From positions 1 through 14,340 of the forward strand of contig JBCDDJ010000132.1 in assembly GCA_039180385.1 (NCBI GenBank): a DNA stretch of 14,340 nt, read 5' to 3'. The stretch comes from SIO4C1 sp039180385. GTDB lineage: Bacteria; Cyanobacteriota; Cyanobacteriia; Phormidesmidales; Phormidesmidaceae. Numbering within the stretch: the stretch's first letter is position 1; each line of letters begins with the position of its first letter. The translations under genes were made by a program, and so were the position numbers. Positions 7,321 through 14,229 of the stretch are shown here, in pieces. Below the pieces are notes generated by a model that saw only the letters and a program-made list of their open reading frames with translations, was not told where the DNA came from and did no database searches.

Positions 7321-7469
7321 GACTGCTAGGGCACCCCCGCCGTAATTTCCATAGGGTCATTGCTGAGGGGTTCCAATGCCTGAGAATATTACAGAGGAAT
7401 TAATAGCAGTCGCCCCTGCCACTGATTCCCATAAAAATTGCTCTGTTTAGACTTGTTCCCCTCCTATAT

Positions 7470-7709
7470 ATGACTGATCTGCCTAATCCAGCCCCCCAGT
7501 CCGCAGGCGAAACCTGCCCCGTATGCAATGTGACCATTGTGAATAATGAAGTCCGGTTTTCAACCGGTCAGCCCGGGACCCGGGCTCGCCTGTATGCCAG
7601 GGTTTGCAAGTATGTCAACAAACCTGAGTGCATCAATCAGGACGCCGGCTTAATTGGTGAAGTGCTACGCGAGGATGGCTATATAGAAGGTGAGGATCTC
7701 AAGCTTTAA
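7470..7709 (+). CDS. small conserved-looking protein with four cysteines
   Basis: I do not recognise a named family. The 79-residue product has a CPVC pair (C16, C19) and a second, wider cysteine pair (C46, C54), a layout that could bind zinc or be redox-active. The middle, FSTGQPGTRARLYARVC (30-46), is rich in basic residues, while the last 15 residues are acidic (EDGYIEGEDLKL). No signal peptide or membrane segment is seen, so it is probably cytosolic. Start is ATG at 7470 with no clear Shine-Dalgarno. It diverges from the sigma factor, and its stop overlaps the convergent SRPBCC gene by four bases (TTAA), which argues that both frames are real. Confidence 0.72.
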   Translation: MTDLPNPAPQSAGETCPVCNVTIVNNEVRFSTGQPGTRARLYARVCKYVNKPECINQDAGLIGEVLREDGYIEGEDLKL

Positions 7710-8155
7710 TTTTCTAACCGCTCCGCCACCTGTTTCAACCGCTGCAGCTGTGCCTCCATATCCTGCTGTGTCCATTTCGCAGCAAACTGCTTAAAGCCAA
7801 AAGCCACAATAGGATTGGGAATTTCAAACTCAAACCGATTGAGCAGTCGGGTCCCCTTAGACTCAGGCTGACATTCCCAGCGATCGCACCCCACAAAAAA
7901 ACCCGTAAACCGCCACACCACTAGCCCCGGTGCCCGCTCGACCACGGTACTTAACAGGCTGGGCTGCAAAACCGGCACTTTCAACACAAATCGCGTCTGG
8001 CTACCCAAGTCTGTACGCCAGGTCTCACCCACCGGATCACAGCGTAGCGCCGGGTTTAACCAGCGATGCATCAAAGTACGCTCAGTAAAGCAGCGCTCGA
8101 CGATAGTAGCACTCGCCCGAATCAGAATAGTCTGCTCATATTTATTTTTATTCAC
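7706..8155 (-). CDS. SRPBCC (START-like) family protein
   Basis: The 149-residue sequence fits the helix-grip SRPBCC fold of polyketide cyclase/START-like proteins: an opening strand EQTILIRASATIVERCFTE, strands around WRTDLGSQTRFVLKV and GLVVWRFTG, and a long C-terminal helix (about 120-147) ending AQLQRLKQVAERLE. Members bind hydrophobic ligands or act as cyclases; no ligand can be named. The frame starts with GTG at 8155; an in-frame stop lies seven codons upstream and there is no earlier ATG, GTG or TTG. AAAGG lies very close to the start. It converges on the small four-cysteine gene and shares its stop region. Confidence 0.78.
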   Translation of the reverse strand: MNKNKYEQTILIRASATIVERCFTERTLMHRWLNPALRCDPVGETWRTDLGSQTRFVLKVPVLQPSLLSTVVERAPGLVVWRFTGFFVGCDRWECQPESKGTRLLNRFEFEIPNPIVAFGFKQFAAKWTQQDMEAQLQRLKQVAERLEN

Positions 8156-8224
8156 CTTTACTTTCTATTCACCAATACGAAGTCCTGGTCAAACACCCCA
8201 AACACCACAGGGCTCACACAAGGC

Positions 8225-8300
8225 ACCGCGCCCCTTTCGCCCTTCGCCCTTGGCCCTATCGGGCATGGCTGCGCCTTTCACCCTTCACCTTTTCCCTTCA
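8225..8300. repeat. C-rich degenerate heptamer repeats
   Basis: The spacer between the SRPBCC start and the ChaN-like stop contains runs of TTCGCCC and TTCACCC variants (about 8236-8256 and 8277-8300). It looks like the same class of low-complexity intergenic DNA as that beside trpS. No gene or terminator is evident. Confidence 0.4.
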
Positions 8301-9233
8301 CTCACTGATCCAAAAAAAATCCGCAATCGCCCCTTCACCCTCCACCAGGGTCTGGGCCGACGGATTCAAAATCACGCTGTGGGCAATCAGGTCTGGTCCC
8401 AGGCGTCGCTCTACCCGACTGGGAATGCCAAAGTCATAGATCACATGCCCTTCCCCCGCCAGCACAACAACCTGGGTATCCGGATTGGCTTCGGCAAAGT
8501 CCGCCACTGTGGCGGCCATGGTTTCATCCCACACCACCTGGGCCGCAAAAAAATTATCCAGATTAAAGTCACCGTGGGCCCCCCCATGGCCCCCCAAGAC
8601 ACCGGCCATAAATGCCTTATAGGACTCGTTGGTCAAGTCAAGCTCGGCCACCGGCGGGATATACTCCAAATCATCGCCCGCCAGGCTGCTCAACCCTTCC
8701 CGCGCCACTTTGCGAGTCACCTCTGCAGGCGCATTCAACGCAATCAGCGGGATTTGATTTTCCTGCGCATAGCGCACAATGGGTGCATAAAACTCCCACG
8801 GAAATCCCCAACGGGTTTCATACTCCGTTTGCGCCAGCATCTCCGTTTCGCTGATGTTGCCCGCCAAATACTGATCGAGCACCCCCTGAAACGGTCGCTG
8901 AAACATTTCTAGCCCAATGGCAATATCGCCTCCCTGCTGATGAAGGGTTTGTACAATTTCGAGTTGGGCGGCGTGGTCAGCAATATCGGTGTGGGTTTCT
9001 GCCAAATACACCACCCTTGCAGCAGCTAGCGCACTCAAAATATCGTCAATCGCAGTAGGCACCACAGAGGTATCTGCGATTAAGTCTTGCGCCTCTGACG
9101 GCACTGGCGTTTCTTGGGCACGGGTTAATTGCTTACAAGCCGATGCTCCCAACAACAGGAGCCCCAACCCCACGACTCCGAGTTGCCGCCAGGTAGGTCG
9201 CCTGCGAATCAGATGTAGCGCGATTGCTCTCAA
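8298..9233 (-). CDS. ChaN-like lipoprotein (haem-binding uptake family)
   Basis: The 311-residue protein shows an N-terminal signal: basic RRRPTWR (11-17), hydrophobic LGVVGLGLLLL and a lipobox-like GASAC ending at C33, so it is probably an anchored lipoprotein. The mature part has the ChaN/Tiki-superfamily pattern: VVYLAETHTDIADH, IGLEMFQRPFQ, WGFPWEFYAPIV, a central GGHGGAHGDF, and AGEGHVIYDFGIPSRVERR near the end. ChaN of Campylobacter binds haem; binding here is inferred. I chose TTG at 9233 because it overlaps the stop of the upstream small gene as TTGA, the usual sign of translational coupling, and gives a standard signal peptide. A GTG at 9311 would add 26 residues and leave a charged segment before the signal. 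Confidence 0.83.
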   Translation of the reverse strand: MRAIALHLIRRRPTWRQLGVVGLGLLLLGASACKQLTRAQETPVPSEAQDLIADTSVVPTAIDDILSALAAARVVYLAETHTDIADHAAQLEIVQTLHQQGGDIAIGLEMFQRPFQGVLDQYLAGNISETEMLAQTEYETRWGFPWEFYAPIVRYAQENQIPLIALNAPAEVTRKVAREGLSSLAGDDLEYIPPVAELDLTNESYKAFMAGVLGGHGGAHGDFNLDNFFAAQVVWDETMAATVADFAEANPDTQVVVLAGEGHVIYDFGIPSRVERRLGPDLIAHSVILNPSAQTLVEGEGAIADFFWISE

Positions 9234-9448
9234 AATTTGGGTCGCTCTAAAAGACAGTAAAAGGTCAGTGCAACGGTACCTGACAGGGTCGCTGCTGCAG
9301 CCGGGGCACACCCCAACCAGTCAATTAGCAGGTACACGTACACTCCCACTATGCCAGATATGCCGAGGGGGTGCAGCAAAAACGCAAATAGGCTTTGGCT
9401 AGCTTCTAGCCACTCAAGCAGCCTTAAAAATTTAGCCAGAATAGTCAT
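9230..9448 (-). CDS. small membrane protein, two predicted transmembrane helices
   Basis: This 72-residue frame starts at ATG 9448 and ends in a TGA that shares two bases with the TTG start of the ChaN-like gene. An amphipathic start (FLRLLEWLE) is followed by two hydrophobic segments, about 19-46 (interrupted at HPLGISG) and 49-67, then LLERPKF. The family is not recognised. Its coupling to the lipoprotein suggests both act in the cell envelope. A small size and no Shine-Dalgarno keep confidence moderate; no better frame covers this stretch on either strand. Confidence 0.6.
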   Translation of the reverse strand: MTILAKFLRLLEWLEASQSLFAFLLHPLGISGIVGVYVYLLIDWLGCAPAAAATLSGTVALTFYCLLERPKF

Positions 9449-9517
9449 TAATTGCGGTCAGTAAAGCGATGGGCGCAACGATAAGCAAAGTTTGATTAAA
9501 GCCCCCCAAAGGCACAG

Positions 9518-9539
9518 AATGTCTAGAGGTTAATGTCTA
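9518..9539. promoter_or_regulatory. direct repeat AATGTCTA upstream of the aldo/keto reductase
   Basis: AATGTCTA is present at 9518-9525 and 9532-9539, 37 bp before the reductase ATG. A weak promoter-like pair, TTGATT (9492-9497) and CAGAAT (9515-9520) with a 17-base spacer, overlaps its start. Both are pattern observations only. Confidence 0.22.
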
Positions 9540-9576
9540 CAGACTAACCAGATGCTTGTGTATCAGCAGTACCCCC

Positions 9577-10569
9577 ATGAGTAATTTGTATCCCAATTTG
9601 CATCCCCAACTAAAGTTCCCAAAAATGGGCTGCGGTACTTGGGCCTGGGGCAATCGCCTGCTGTGGGGCTACGATCCCAGCATGGACAGCGAGCTACAGC
9701 AGGTATTTAATCACTGTGTACAAGCTGGGGTGACTTTCTTTGATACCGGGGATTCCTATGGCACTGGACGCCTCAAAGGTCAGAGTGAAAAACTTCTAGG
9801 TCAGTTTGCCACTGCCTACACGGGTCCCAATGCTGATCAAATCTGCCTGGCGACTAAGCTAGCTGCTTACCCCTGGCGGTTAAGTCGGGGGTCGATGGTC
9901 AAGGCGGGTCAGGCCTCAGCCGATCGTATGGGGCGGGTCGATCTTGCCCAGATGCACTGGCCCACCGCCAACTATGCCCCCTGGCAAGAGGGTCCACTGC
10001 TCGATGGGTTAGCCGATCTCTATGAACAGGGTCTGATTAAAGGGGTTGGCCTCTCTAACTATGGCCCCAAACGGCTGCGCTGGGTCCACAAACGCTTATC
10101 AGCCCGCAGCATACCGATCGTTTCCTTACAAGTGCAGTATTCTCTGCTCTCGACCTATCCAGTGACCGAGCTTGACTTAAAAGATGTCTGTGATCAACTG
10201 GGCATTCAACTCATTGCTTATAGCCCTTTAGGGCTGGGTTTATTAACGGGTAAGTACTCTACCGAAGGGCCATTGCCTAAAGGATTACGCGGCTTTCTGT
10301 TTCGTCAGCTGTTGCCCGGTATTGCGATTTTGTTAGACTGCCTGCGAGAAATCACCAAAGAGCGCGAAAAAACCATGGCTCAGGTAGCTCTCAACTGGTG
10401 CATCAGCAAAGGAACCCTTCCCATTCCAGGCGCTAAGACGCTCGAGCAGGCTCAGCAAAATATTGGCGCGCTCGACTGGCAACTCAGCAACGCAGAAATC
10501 CAAGAGTTGGATCGAGCCGCGGCCAAAACAGATCGGCAAATGGTTCAGAATATCTTTCAGACGCGGTAG
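9577..10569 (+). CDS. aldo/keto reductase
   Basis: The 330-residue product is a NADPH-dependent aldo/keto reductase with a TIM barrel. The catalytic tetrad is visible: D56 and Y61 in FFDTGDSYG, K94 in LATKLAAY, and H127 in QMHWP. The cofactor side shows AYSPLGLGLLTGKY (about 216-229) and PIPGAKTLEQAQQNIGAL (about 286-303). The opening PKMGCGTWAWGNRLLWGY is typical of the cyanobacterial and plastid branch related to pyridoxal or pheophorbide-type reductases; the substrate is not known from sequence. The frame is open up to a TTG at 9556, but ATG at 9577 (MSNLYPNL) is preferred. It is monocistronic and converges on comB. Confidence 0.92.
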   Translation: MSNLYPNLHPQLKFPKMGCGTWAWGNRLLWGYDPSMDSELQQVFNHCVQAGVTFFDTGDSYGTGRLKGQSEKLLGQFATAYTGPNADQICLATKLAAYPWRLSRGSMVKAGQASADRMGRVDLAQMHWPTANYAPWQEGPLLDGLADLYEQGLIKGVGLSNYGPKRLRWVHKRLSARSIPIVSLQVQYSLLSTYPVTELDLKDVCDQLGIQLIAYSPLGLGLLTGKYSTEGPLPKGLRGFLFRQLLPGIAILLDCLREITKEREKTMAQVALNWCISKGTLPIPGAKTLEQAQQNIGALDWQLSNAEIQELDRAAAKTDRQMVQNIFQTR

Positions 10570-10602
10570 ACTCTGGTCGTCTGCCAAAGCTAAGTCTTCG
10601 GG

Positions 10603-10670
10603 TTTGGTGAGTGCGCTGCGCTGGTGAATAGGTGAATACGCTTGCCTTGCCAACTGACCACCTCACCAAA
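10603..10670. terminator. 9-bp inverted repeat between convergent genes
   Basis: TTTGGTGAG (10603-10611) pairs exactly with CTCACCAAA (10662-10670) across a 50-base loop, in the 134-bp space where the reductase and comB converge. On the - strand the stem follows an AT-rich stretch, and no U-run follows it on either strand. A bidirectional terminator fits the position, but the long loop makes it weak. Confidence 0.25.
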
Positions 10671-10703
10671 AATTTAAGCTTGATGCAGTACTAAGAATCC
10701 TCG

Positions 10704-11444
10704 CTAAATCAACTCCTTTACCAAAACCCCTGGCTGAGCCTGCACCGGCACAATATCCAAGACATCTAACTGAGCGCAATATTCTAAATCGGCAGAGTTC
10801 TCCAGACGCAGTAGCCGCTGACCATGGGTAGCCACCTGCATTAGCCCCAGCAGCTGATCTTGCCACTGCTGGTAGAGACTGACCGCCGCAACGGCGGAAT
10901 CATTGCCCACCAGTTCCTTGAGGTCGAGCCCGGTCTGGGCCATCAGCGGTTGAATAATCGCCCCAGCGCACACCGTATCTTCGAGGGAATAAGTGCCTTC
11001 CCAGCCTGAGCCCACCAACCAGACCGTATCGGGTGATTTTTCTAGCAAAGCTTTCACCACTGCCTGTCGGGTCGTCAGGGCTGCCGTCATTACCAGGGAC
11101 GCATGCTGAATCCGCTGCAAACAGCGGGTGCCATTCGTCGTACTCATAAATAAACGCCGACCCGAGGTCTGGGTCGGCGTGTGGTCCAGGGGTGAATTAC
11201 CCAGATCGCAACCTTCAACCCGCTGACCACCCCGTTCCCCAGCCCGAAGGCGTTTCTCAACGGGCAGTCGCTCGCTCGCTTGAAATAGCGCATCAATATC
11301 GCTAAAAACTTCGATAGCTTCGGCCCCGGCTTCAAAAGCCGCCGCCATGGTGGTGGTAGCTCTTAAAACATCAATTGCGATCGCGCAATCAGGCACCCGA
11401 TCAGCTGGGGTCTCTTCGGGCGTGTGATAAACAAATAATTTCAC
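10704..11444 (-). CDS. comB: 2-phosphosulfolactate phosphatase family protein (ComB)
   Basis: The 246-residue protein matches the ComB family in full: AIAIDVLRATTTMAAAFEAGA (about 22-42, shown here in part as IDVLRATTT), GERGGQRVEGCDLGNSP (about 69-85), STTNGTRCL (about 101-109), VWLVGSGWEG and EDTVCAGAI. In methanogens ComB removes phosphate from 2-phosphosulfolactate during coenzyme M synthesis, using magnesium. Cyanobacteria do not make coenzyme M, and no comA, comC or other sulfonate gene is near, so the true substrate is open. Start is GTG at 11444, giving MKLFVYHTPEE, the usual family opening; there is no Shine-Dalgarno and no better start nearby. An AT-rich 8-bp hairpin (11505-11512 with 11525-11532) lies in its upstream spacer. 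Confidence 0.88.
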   Translation of the reverse strand: MKLFVYHTPEETPADRVPDCAIAIDVLRATTTMAAAFEAGAEAIEVFSDIDALFQASERLPVEKRLRAGERGGQRVEGCDLGNSPLDHTPTQTSGRRLFMSTTNGTRCLQRIQHASLVMTAALTTRQAVVKALLEKSPDTVWLVGSGWEGTYSLEDTVCAGAIIQPLMAQTGLDLKELVGNDSAVAAVSLYQQWQDQLLGLMQVATHGQRLLRLENSADLEYCAQLDVLDIVPVQAQPGVLVKELI

Positions 11445-11504
11445 TTATAACGAATAGTTTCTGAACAACCTGCAACTCAACATTCTATTAGGGAAAGTCA
11501 CTTG

Positions 11505-11532
11505 TTTTAGTTCATTCAGAGAGAAACTAAAA
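11505..11532 (-). terminator. AT-rich hairpin after the DUF2085 gene
   Basis: TTTTAGTT (11505-11512) and AACTAAAA (11525-11532) form an 8-bp stem with a 12-base loop, six bases past the DUF2085 stop codon on the - strand. It has no GC core and no U-run after it, so termination is doubtful. It also sits 61 bp ahead of the comB start and might affect that gene instead. Confidence 0.22.
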
Positions 11533-11537
11533 ATAAA

Positions 11538-12068
11538 CTAGCCGTCAACAGGTTGAGTGCGCCTGTGCAAAAGCGGCATGATATAGGCCCCTAGCCCCAA
11601 TCCAGACACCAGCCCAAACGGAAACACGACCCAGTTGTGGTAGCCCCACCAACCCCAGTTTTGGGCATATAGCTCCGCCGGATATACCAGACAAAGCAAA
11701 ACTGTCAGGGCAAAGCCCGATACTCCATACTGGTGTAACCAGTAGCGACTGCAACGTGATTCTTTTCGAGCCAGCTCTTGTCGGTACAGCCAACGCATGA
11801 CCACTAGCCCAGTCACAGTGCCATAGCAGCGCATACACACCGCCATGATCTGAGGGGGCATCAGCGCAATCCCCATTTCTGGCTGCGGGCACACATGCAT
11901 CCCCATCCAATAGATAATGTCTGCAATCAACGGCAGCAACGGCAACCCCGACGCAGCTAAAAAGGGCGCAGCCACTGGGCCAGACGCTAAGCCCGCTAGT
12001 ACAATATCTGCGATTAGGCTGCGCCAGAGCAGCCTTTGAGAAATCGAAGACTCAACCGTCGTCTGCAT
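11538..12068 (-). CDS. DUF2085 membrane protein
   Basis: This 176-residue integral membrane protein matches DUF2085: CPQPEMGIALMPPQIMAVCMRCYG (C60, C78, C81; motif split here at residues 60-70 and 71-83). The three cysteines are in the family's signature positions and could bind a metal or react to redox state. About four hydrophobic segments are seen (18-35, 42-57, 83-95, 113-130, 146-166, some short). The function is unknown. The frame is open up to 12137, but that would run into the tRNA-Ser gene; ATG at 12068 (MQTTVESS) is chosen. The tRNA gene lies 27 bp upstream on the same strand, so the two may share a transcript. Confidence 0.85.
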   Translation of the reverse strand: MQTTVESSISQRLLWRSLIADIVLAGLASGPVAAPFLAASGLPLLPLIADIIYWMGMHVCPQPEMGIALMPPQIMAVCMRCYGTVTGLVVMRWLYRQELARKESRCSRYWLHQYGVSGFALTVLLCLVYPAELYAQNWGWWGYHNWVVFPFGLVSGLGLGAYIMPLLHRRTQPVDG

Positions 12069-12095
12069 AAAAAGCTCAAGCCCATTCCTAACTAA

Positions 12096-12180
<85 letters not shown>

Positions 12181-12204
12181 AATACCCTGGTACCAACCAA
12201 AGCA

Positions 12205-12221
12205 TGAGCTATGCTAGCTCA
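12205..12221. promoter_or_regulatory. 17-bp palindrome upstream of tRNA-Ser
   Basis: TGAGCTA and TAGCTCA flank TGC, giving a perfect 7-bp inverted repeat 25 bp before the tRNA gene and 77 bp after the phosphoesterase stop. The loop is only three bases and no U-run follows, so it may be an operator-like site or a weak terminator. Nothing else is evident in 12181-12297. Confidence 0.35.
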
Positions 12222-12297
12222 AATTATGGTCATCGTCCAGAAAATTCAGCGGATTTGTAAAGAAGCATAGACAGGCCTTGAGTATATCGATTGGGGG

Positions 12298-13224
12298 TCA
12301 GTTAGGGTTGAGACTTTGCTGGGCGGGGGGATATTGACGATACAAAATTTCCTCAGCCACGCTCTGATAAGACTGATTGACCCAGACCAGGCGAATGTCT
12401 TGCACCCTTCCTGCCCACAACCGGATCAGCGAAAAACTCCGCAACCGTCCCAATTCAGTCGTTTGGACTCTAGGCACATTCGCCGCATTCAAATGAACCG
12501 TCCCATGGGCATCCACCACCACACGGGTCCGCAGCCGAGACGGATCAGTCTTAATTTGATGGTGCATATGACCAAACACCACCAGTGGAATCTGCTTTCC
12601 AAAGGCTCGGGTTTGTGCGATCGCAGCCGCAAAATCCGGATCACCATAGTCACCCCCTGCCGGTCGCCAATCCTTGCCGCAGGGATCGTGGGGTCGATCG
12701 CCCAGGCCCATAGGTCCGCTGTGGCCTAAAAAAATAATCGTGTCTTGCTCAGCCGCCTCCACCGCTTTCATGATGCGCTGAGTAGAGGCTTCAAACCCAC
12801 TCACATCACAGCGATCTAGATAAAACTGGGCATTGCGCCAGTGAGGGCCTCCCCAACTGTAGGGACGCGCGCCCACCACGGTAACGCCGGACTCAGGCAT
12901 CTCTAACTTGCCAAACCCGACATGGCTCTCCCCTAACAGCCCTAGCTGATCGGTCACTCGATCTTCCTTAGCGCGATCGTAGGGACAACGCTTTCGGGCC
13001 TTTTCCGAGGCGCTATACCAGGCATCGTGGTTTCCTAAAATCACAGCCTTGGGAAGCGGCACCGCTGCAATCTTTTGCACCACATCCACCGCTTCGTTGC
13101 CAAAGTCGCCCACAAATAGAGCCAGGTCTACTTCGAGATGTTGGAGTGCGATCGCATCCTCCGCCTCCCACTGACCATGGATATCGCCAATCGCCGCAAT
13201 CGTGATCGCCTGCCGTTCCCCCAT
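12298..13224 (-). CDS. metallophosphoesterase, TIGR04168-like
   Basis: The 308-residue product has the whole calcineurin-type metal site: GDIHGQ (D14, H16), VGDFGNEAVD (D40), LGNHDAW (N65, H66), FLGHSGPMG (H168) and FGHMHHQ (H219, H221). The spacing and phrases such as DIHGQWEAED and LFVGDFGNEAV resemble the TIGR04168 phosphoesterases of cyanobacteria and plants, whose substrate is unknown to me. There is no signal peptide, so it is cytosolic. ATG at 13224 (MGERQAITI) is chosen because AGGGG sits five bases upstream and the conserved core begins here; ATG at 13248 would add eight residues and has a weaker GGGA. A HIP1 site lies at 12617 and at 13148. Confidence 0.88.
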   Translation of the reverse strand: MGERQAITIAAIGDIHGQWEAEDAIALQHLEVDLALFVGDFGNEAVDVVQKIAAVPLPKAVILGNHDAWYSASEKARKRCPYDRAKEDRVTDQLGLLGESHVGFGKLEMPESGVTVVGARPYSWGGPHWRNAQFYLDRCDVSGFEASTQRIMKAVEAAEQDTIIFLGHSGPMGLGDRPHDPCGKDWRPAGGDYGDPDFAAAIAQTRAFGKQIPLVVFGHMHHQIKTDPSRLRTRVVVDAHGTVHLNAANVPRVQTTELGRLRSFSLIRLWAGRVQDIRLVWVNQSYQSVAEEILYRQYPPAQQSLNPN

Positions 13225-13349
13225 AATGGCCCCTAAGCTTCCCTCCATTTTCCCACGACTTAACAGTGCTATCCCTTACGGGGTTTAATCAAATAGAGTT
13301 AGCCTATCGCCATTCAATCCTGTCTGAACAACTGGTCCAATAAGCCTTA

Positions 13350-13401
13350 TTTCCTCTCACTGTCTCCTCCATCCTTCTTATCTCCCCCATCTCCCCTTCT
13401 T
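13350..13401 (+). other. pyrimidine-rich leader before the HAD gene
   Basis: The 50 or so bases before the HAD start codon are almost entirely C and T (CTCTCACTGTCTCCTCC and onward). No Shine-Dalgarno sequence is present. It resembles the C/T-rich tract at 2051-2097. Initiation here would have to rely on an unstructured leader or another signal; this is inference. The remainder of 13225-13349 shows nothing clear. Confidence 0.35.
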
Positions 13402-13407
13402 AAATCT

Positions 13408-14229
13408 ATGACCCACTTGATCATCTTCACCGATCTAGACGGCACGCTGTTCAGAACTGCACCGGACGATGCCACCCTCGCCATGCTCCAAAAACTTAAC
13501 GCCCTAAACATTCCCGTCATCCCCGTCACCCGCCAAACCCGCGCCGAGGTCGAAACCCGACGACGCGCCCTCGGCCTCACCACCCCCTTTATCACCGAAA
13601 ACGGTAGCGGTATTTTCATCCCCCGAGACACCCCATTTCAAAACCCACCTGGTGAACTCGACGGCGATTACTATGTCATCGACTTAGGCTGTCCCTACGT
13701 CCAAACCCGCGCTGGCCTTAGGGTGATTGCCAATACCCTACATTACTCACTGCTCGGCTTTGGCGACCTCACCATCGAGCGACTCCAAAAACGTACCGAC
13801 CTCTCTGAGACCGCTGTCCAACAAGCCAAAGCCTGCGAATTTAGCGAACCCTTCATCACCCCCAAAGGGGTTAATCCTGAAGCCCTCACAGAAGCCGTCA
13901 AAGCTGTTGGATTTCAGGTGATTTTGGATGAGCCCTTCTCCTATCTGATTGGACCAGACGCCAGTACCGAAGATGCGATCGCGCAGCTGGTCACCCTCTA
14001 CCAAAGCACCCTTTCGACTGGCGAAAGTTTCACCACAGTCGGCTTAGGCCACTCTTCACCATCCCTACCATTGCTTAAAAGCGTGGATATTCCCATCATC
14101 ATCCCCAACGCGGATGGGCCTCACCCCAAGCTGGCCAAGCATGACTGGCAAATCGCCCCCACGTCTGCCCCTGACGGCTGGATAACAGCCATAAACACGA
14201 CCTGCCAAAAACTCGGCATTGAACTGTAA
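13408..14229 (+). CDS. HAD-IIB hydrolase, mannosyl-3-phosphoglycerate phosphatase-like
   Basis: The 273-residue protein follows the MpgP/Cof branch of the HAD superfamily: motif I FTDLDGTL (nucleophile D9, D11), motif II VTRQT (T41), FITENGSGIF (61-70) and CEFSEPF (143-149), which matches the substrate-loop REASEP segment. MpgP-type enzymes release mannosyl- or glucosylglycerate, compatible solutes, from their phosphates. Two usual features look changed: the Lys of motif III (normally KG-A) is replaced in PDASTEDAI (183-191), and the GDSxND of motif IV reads GHSSPS (214-219), lacking both acidic groups. It may be slow, use other metal ligands, or have a different role. Start is ATG at 13408. 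No synthase gene lies in view. The 111 bases after the stop show no gene. Confidence 0.82.
   Translation: MTHLIIFTDLDGTLFRTAPDDATLAMLQKLNALNIPVIPVTRQTRAEVETRRRALGLTTPFITENGSGIFIPRDTPFQNPPGELDGDYYVIDLGCPYVQTRAGLRVIANTLHYSLLGFGDLTIERLQKRTDLSETAVQQAKACEFSEPFITPKGVNPEALTEAVKAVGFQVILDEPFSYLIGPDASTEDAIAQLVTLYQSTLSTGESFTTVGLGHSSPSLPLLKSVDIPIIIPNADGPHPKLAKHDWQIAPTSAPDGWITAINTTCQKLGIEL

Noticed and set aside
8250..8912. 220-codon + strand frame opposite the ChaN-like gene
   Set aside because: It runs antisense to a well-supported lipoprotein and shows no domain of its own.
9234..9311. GTG-started extension of the ChaN-like protein
   Set aside because: It overlaps most of a plausible small gene and places charged residues ahead of the lipoprotein signal; the TTGA overlap favours the later start.
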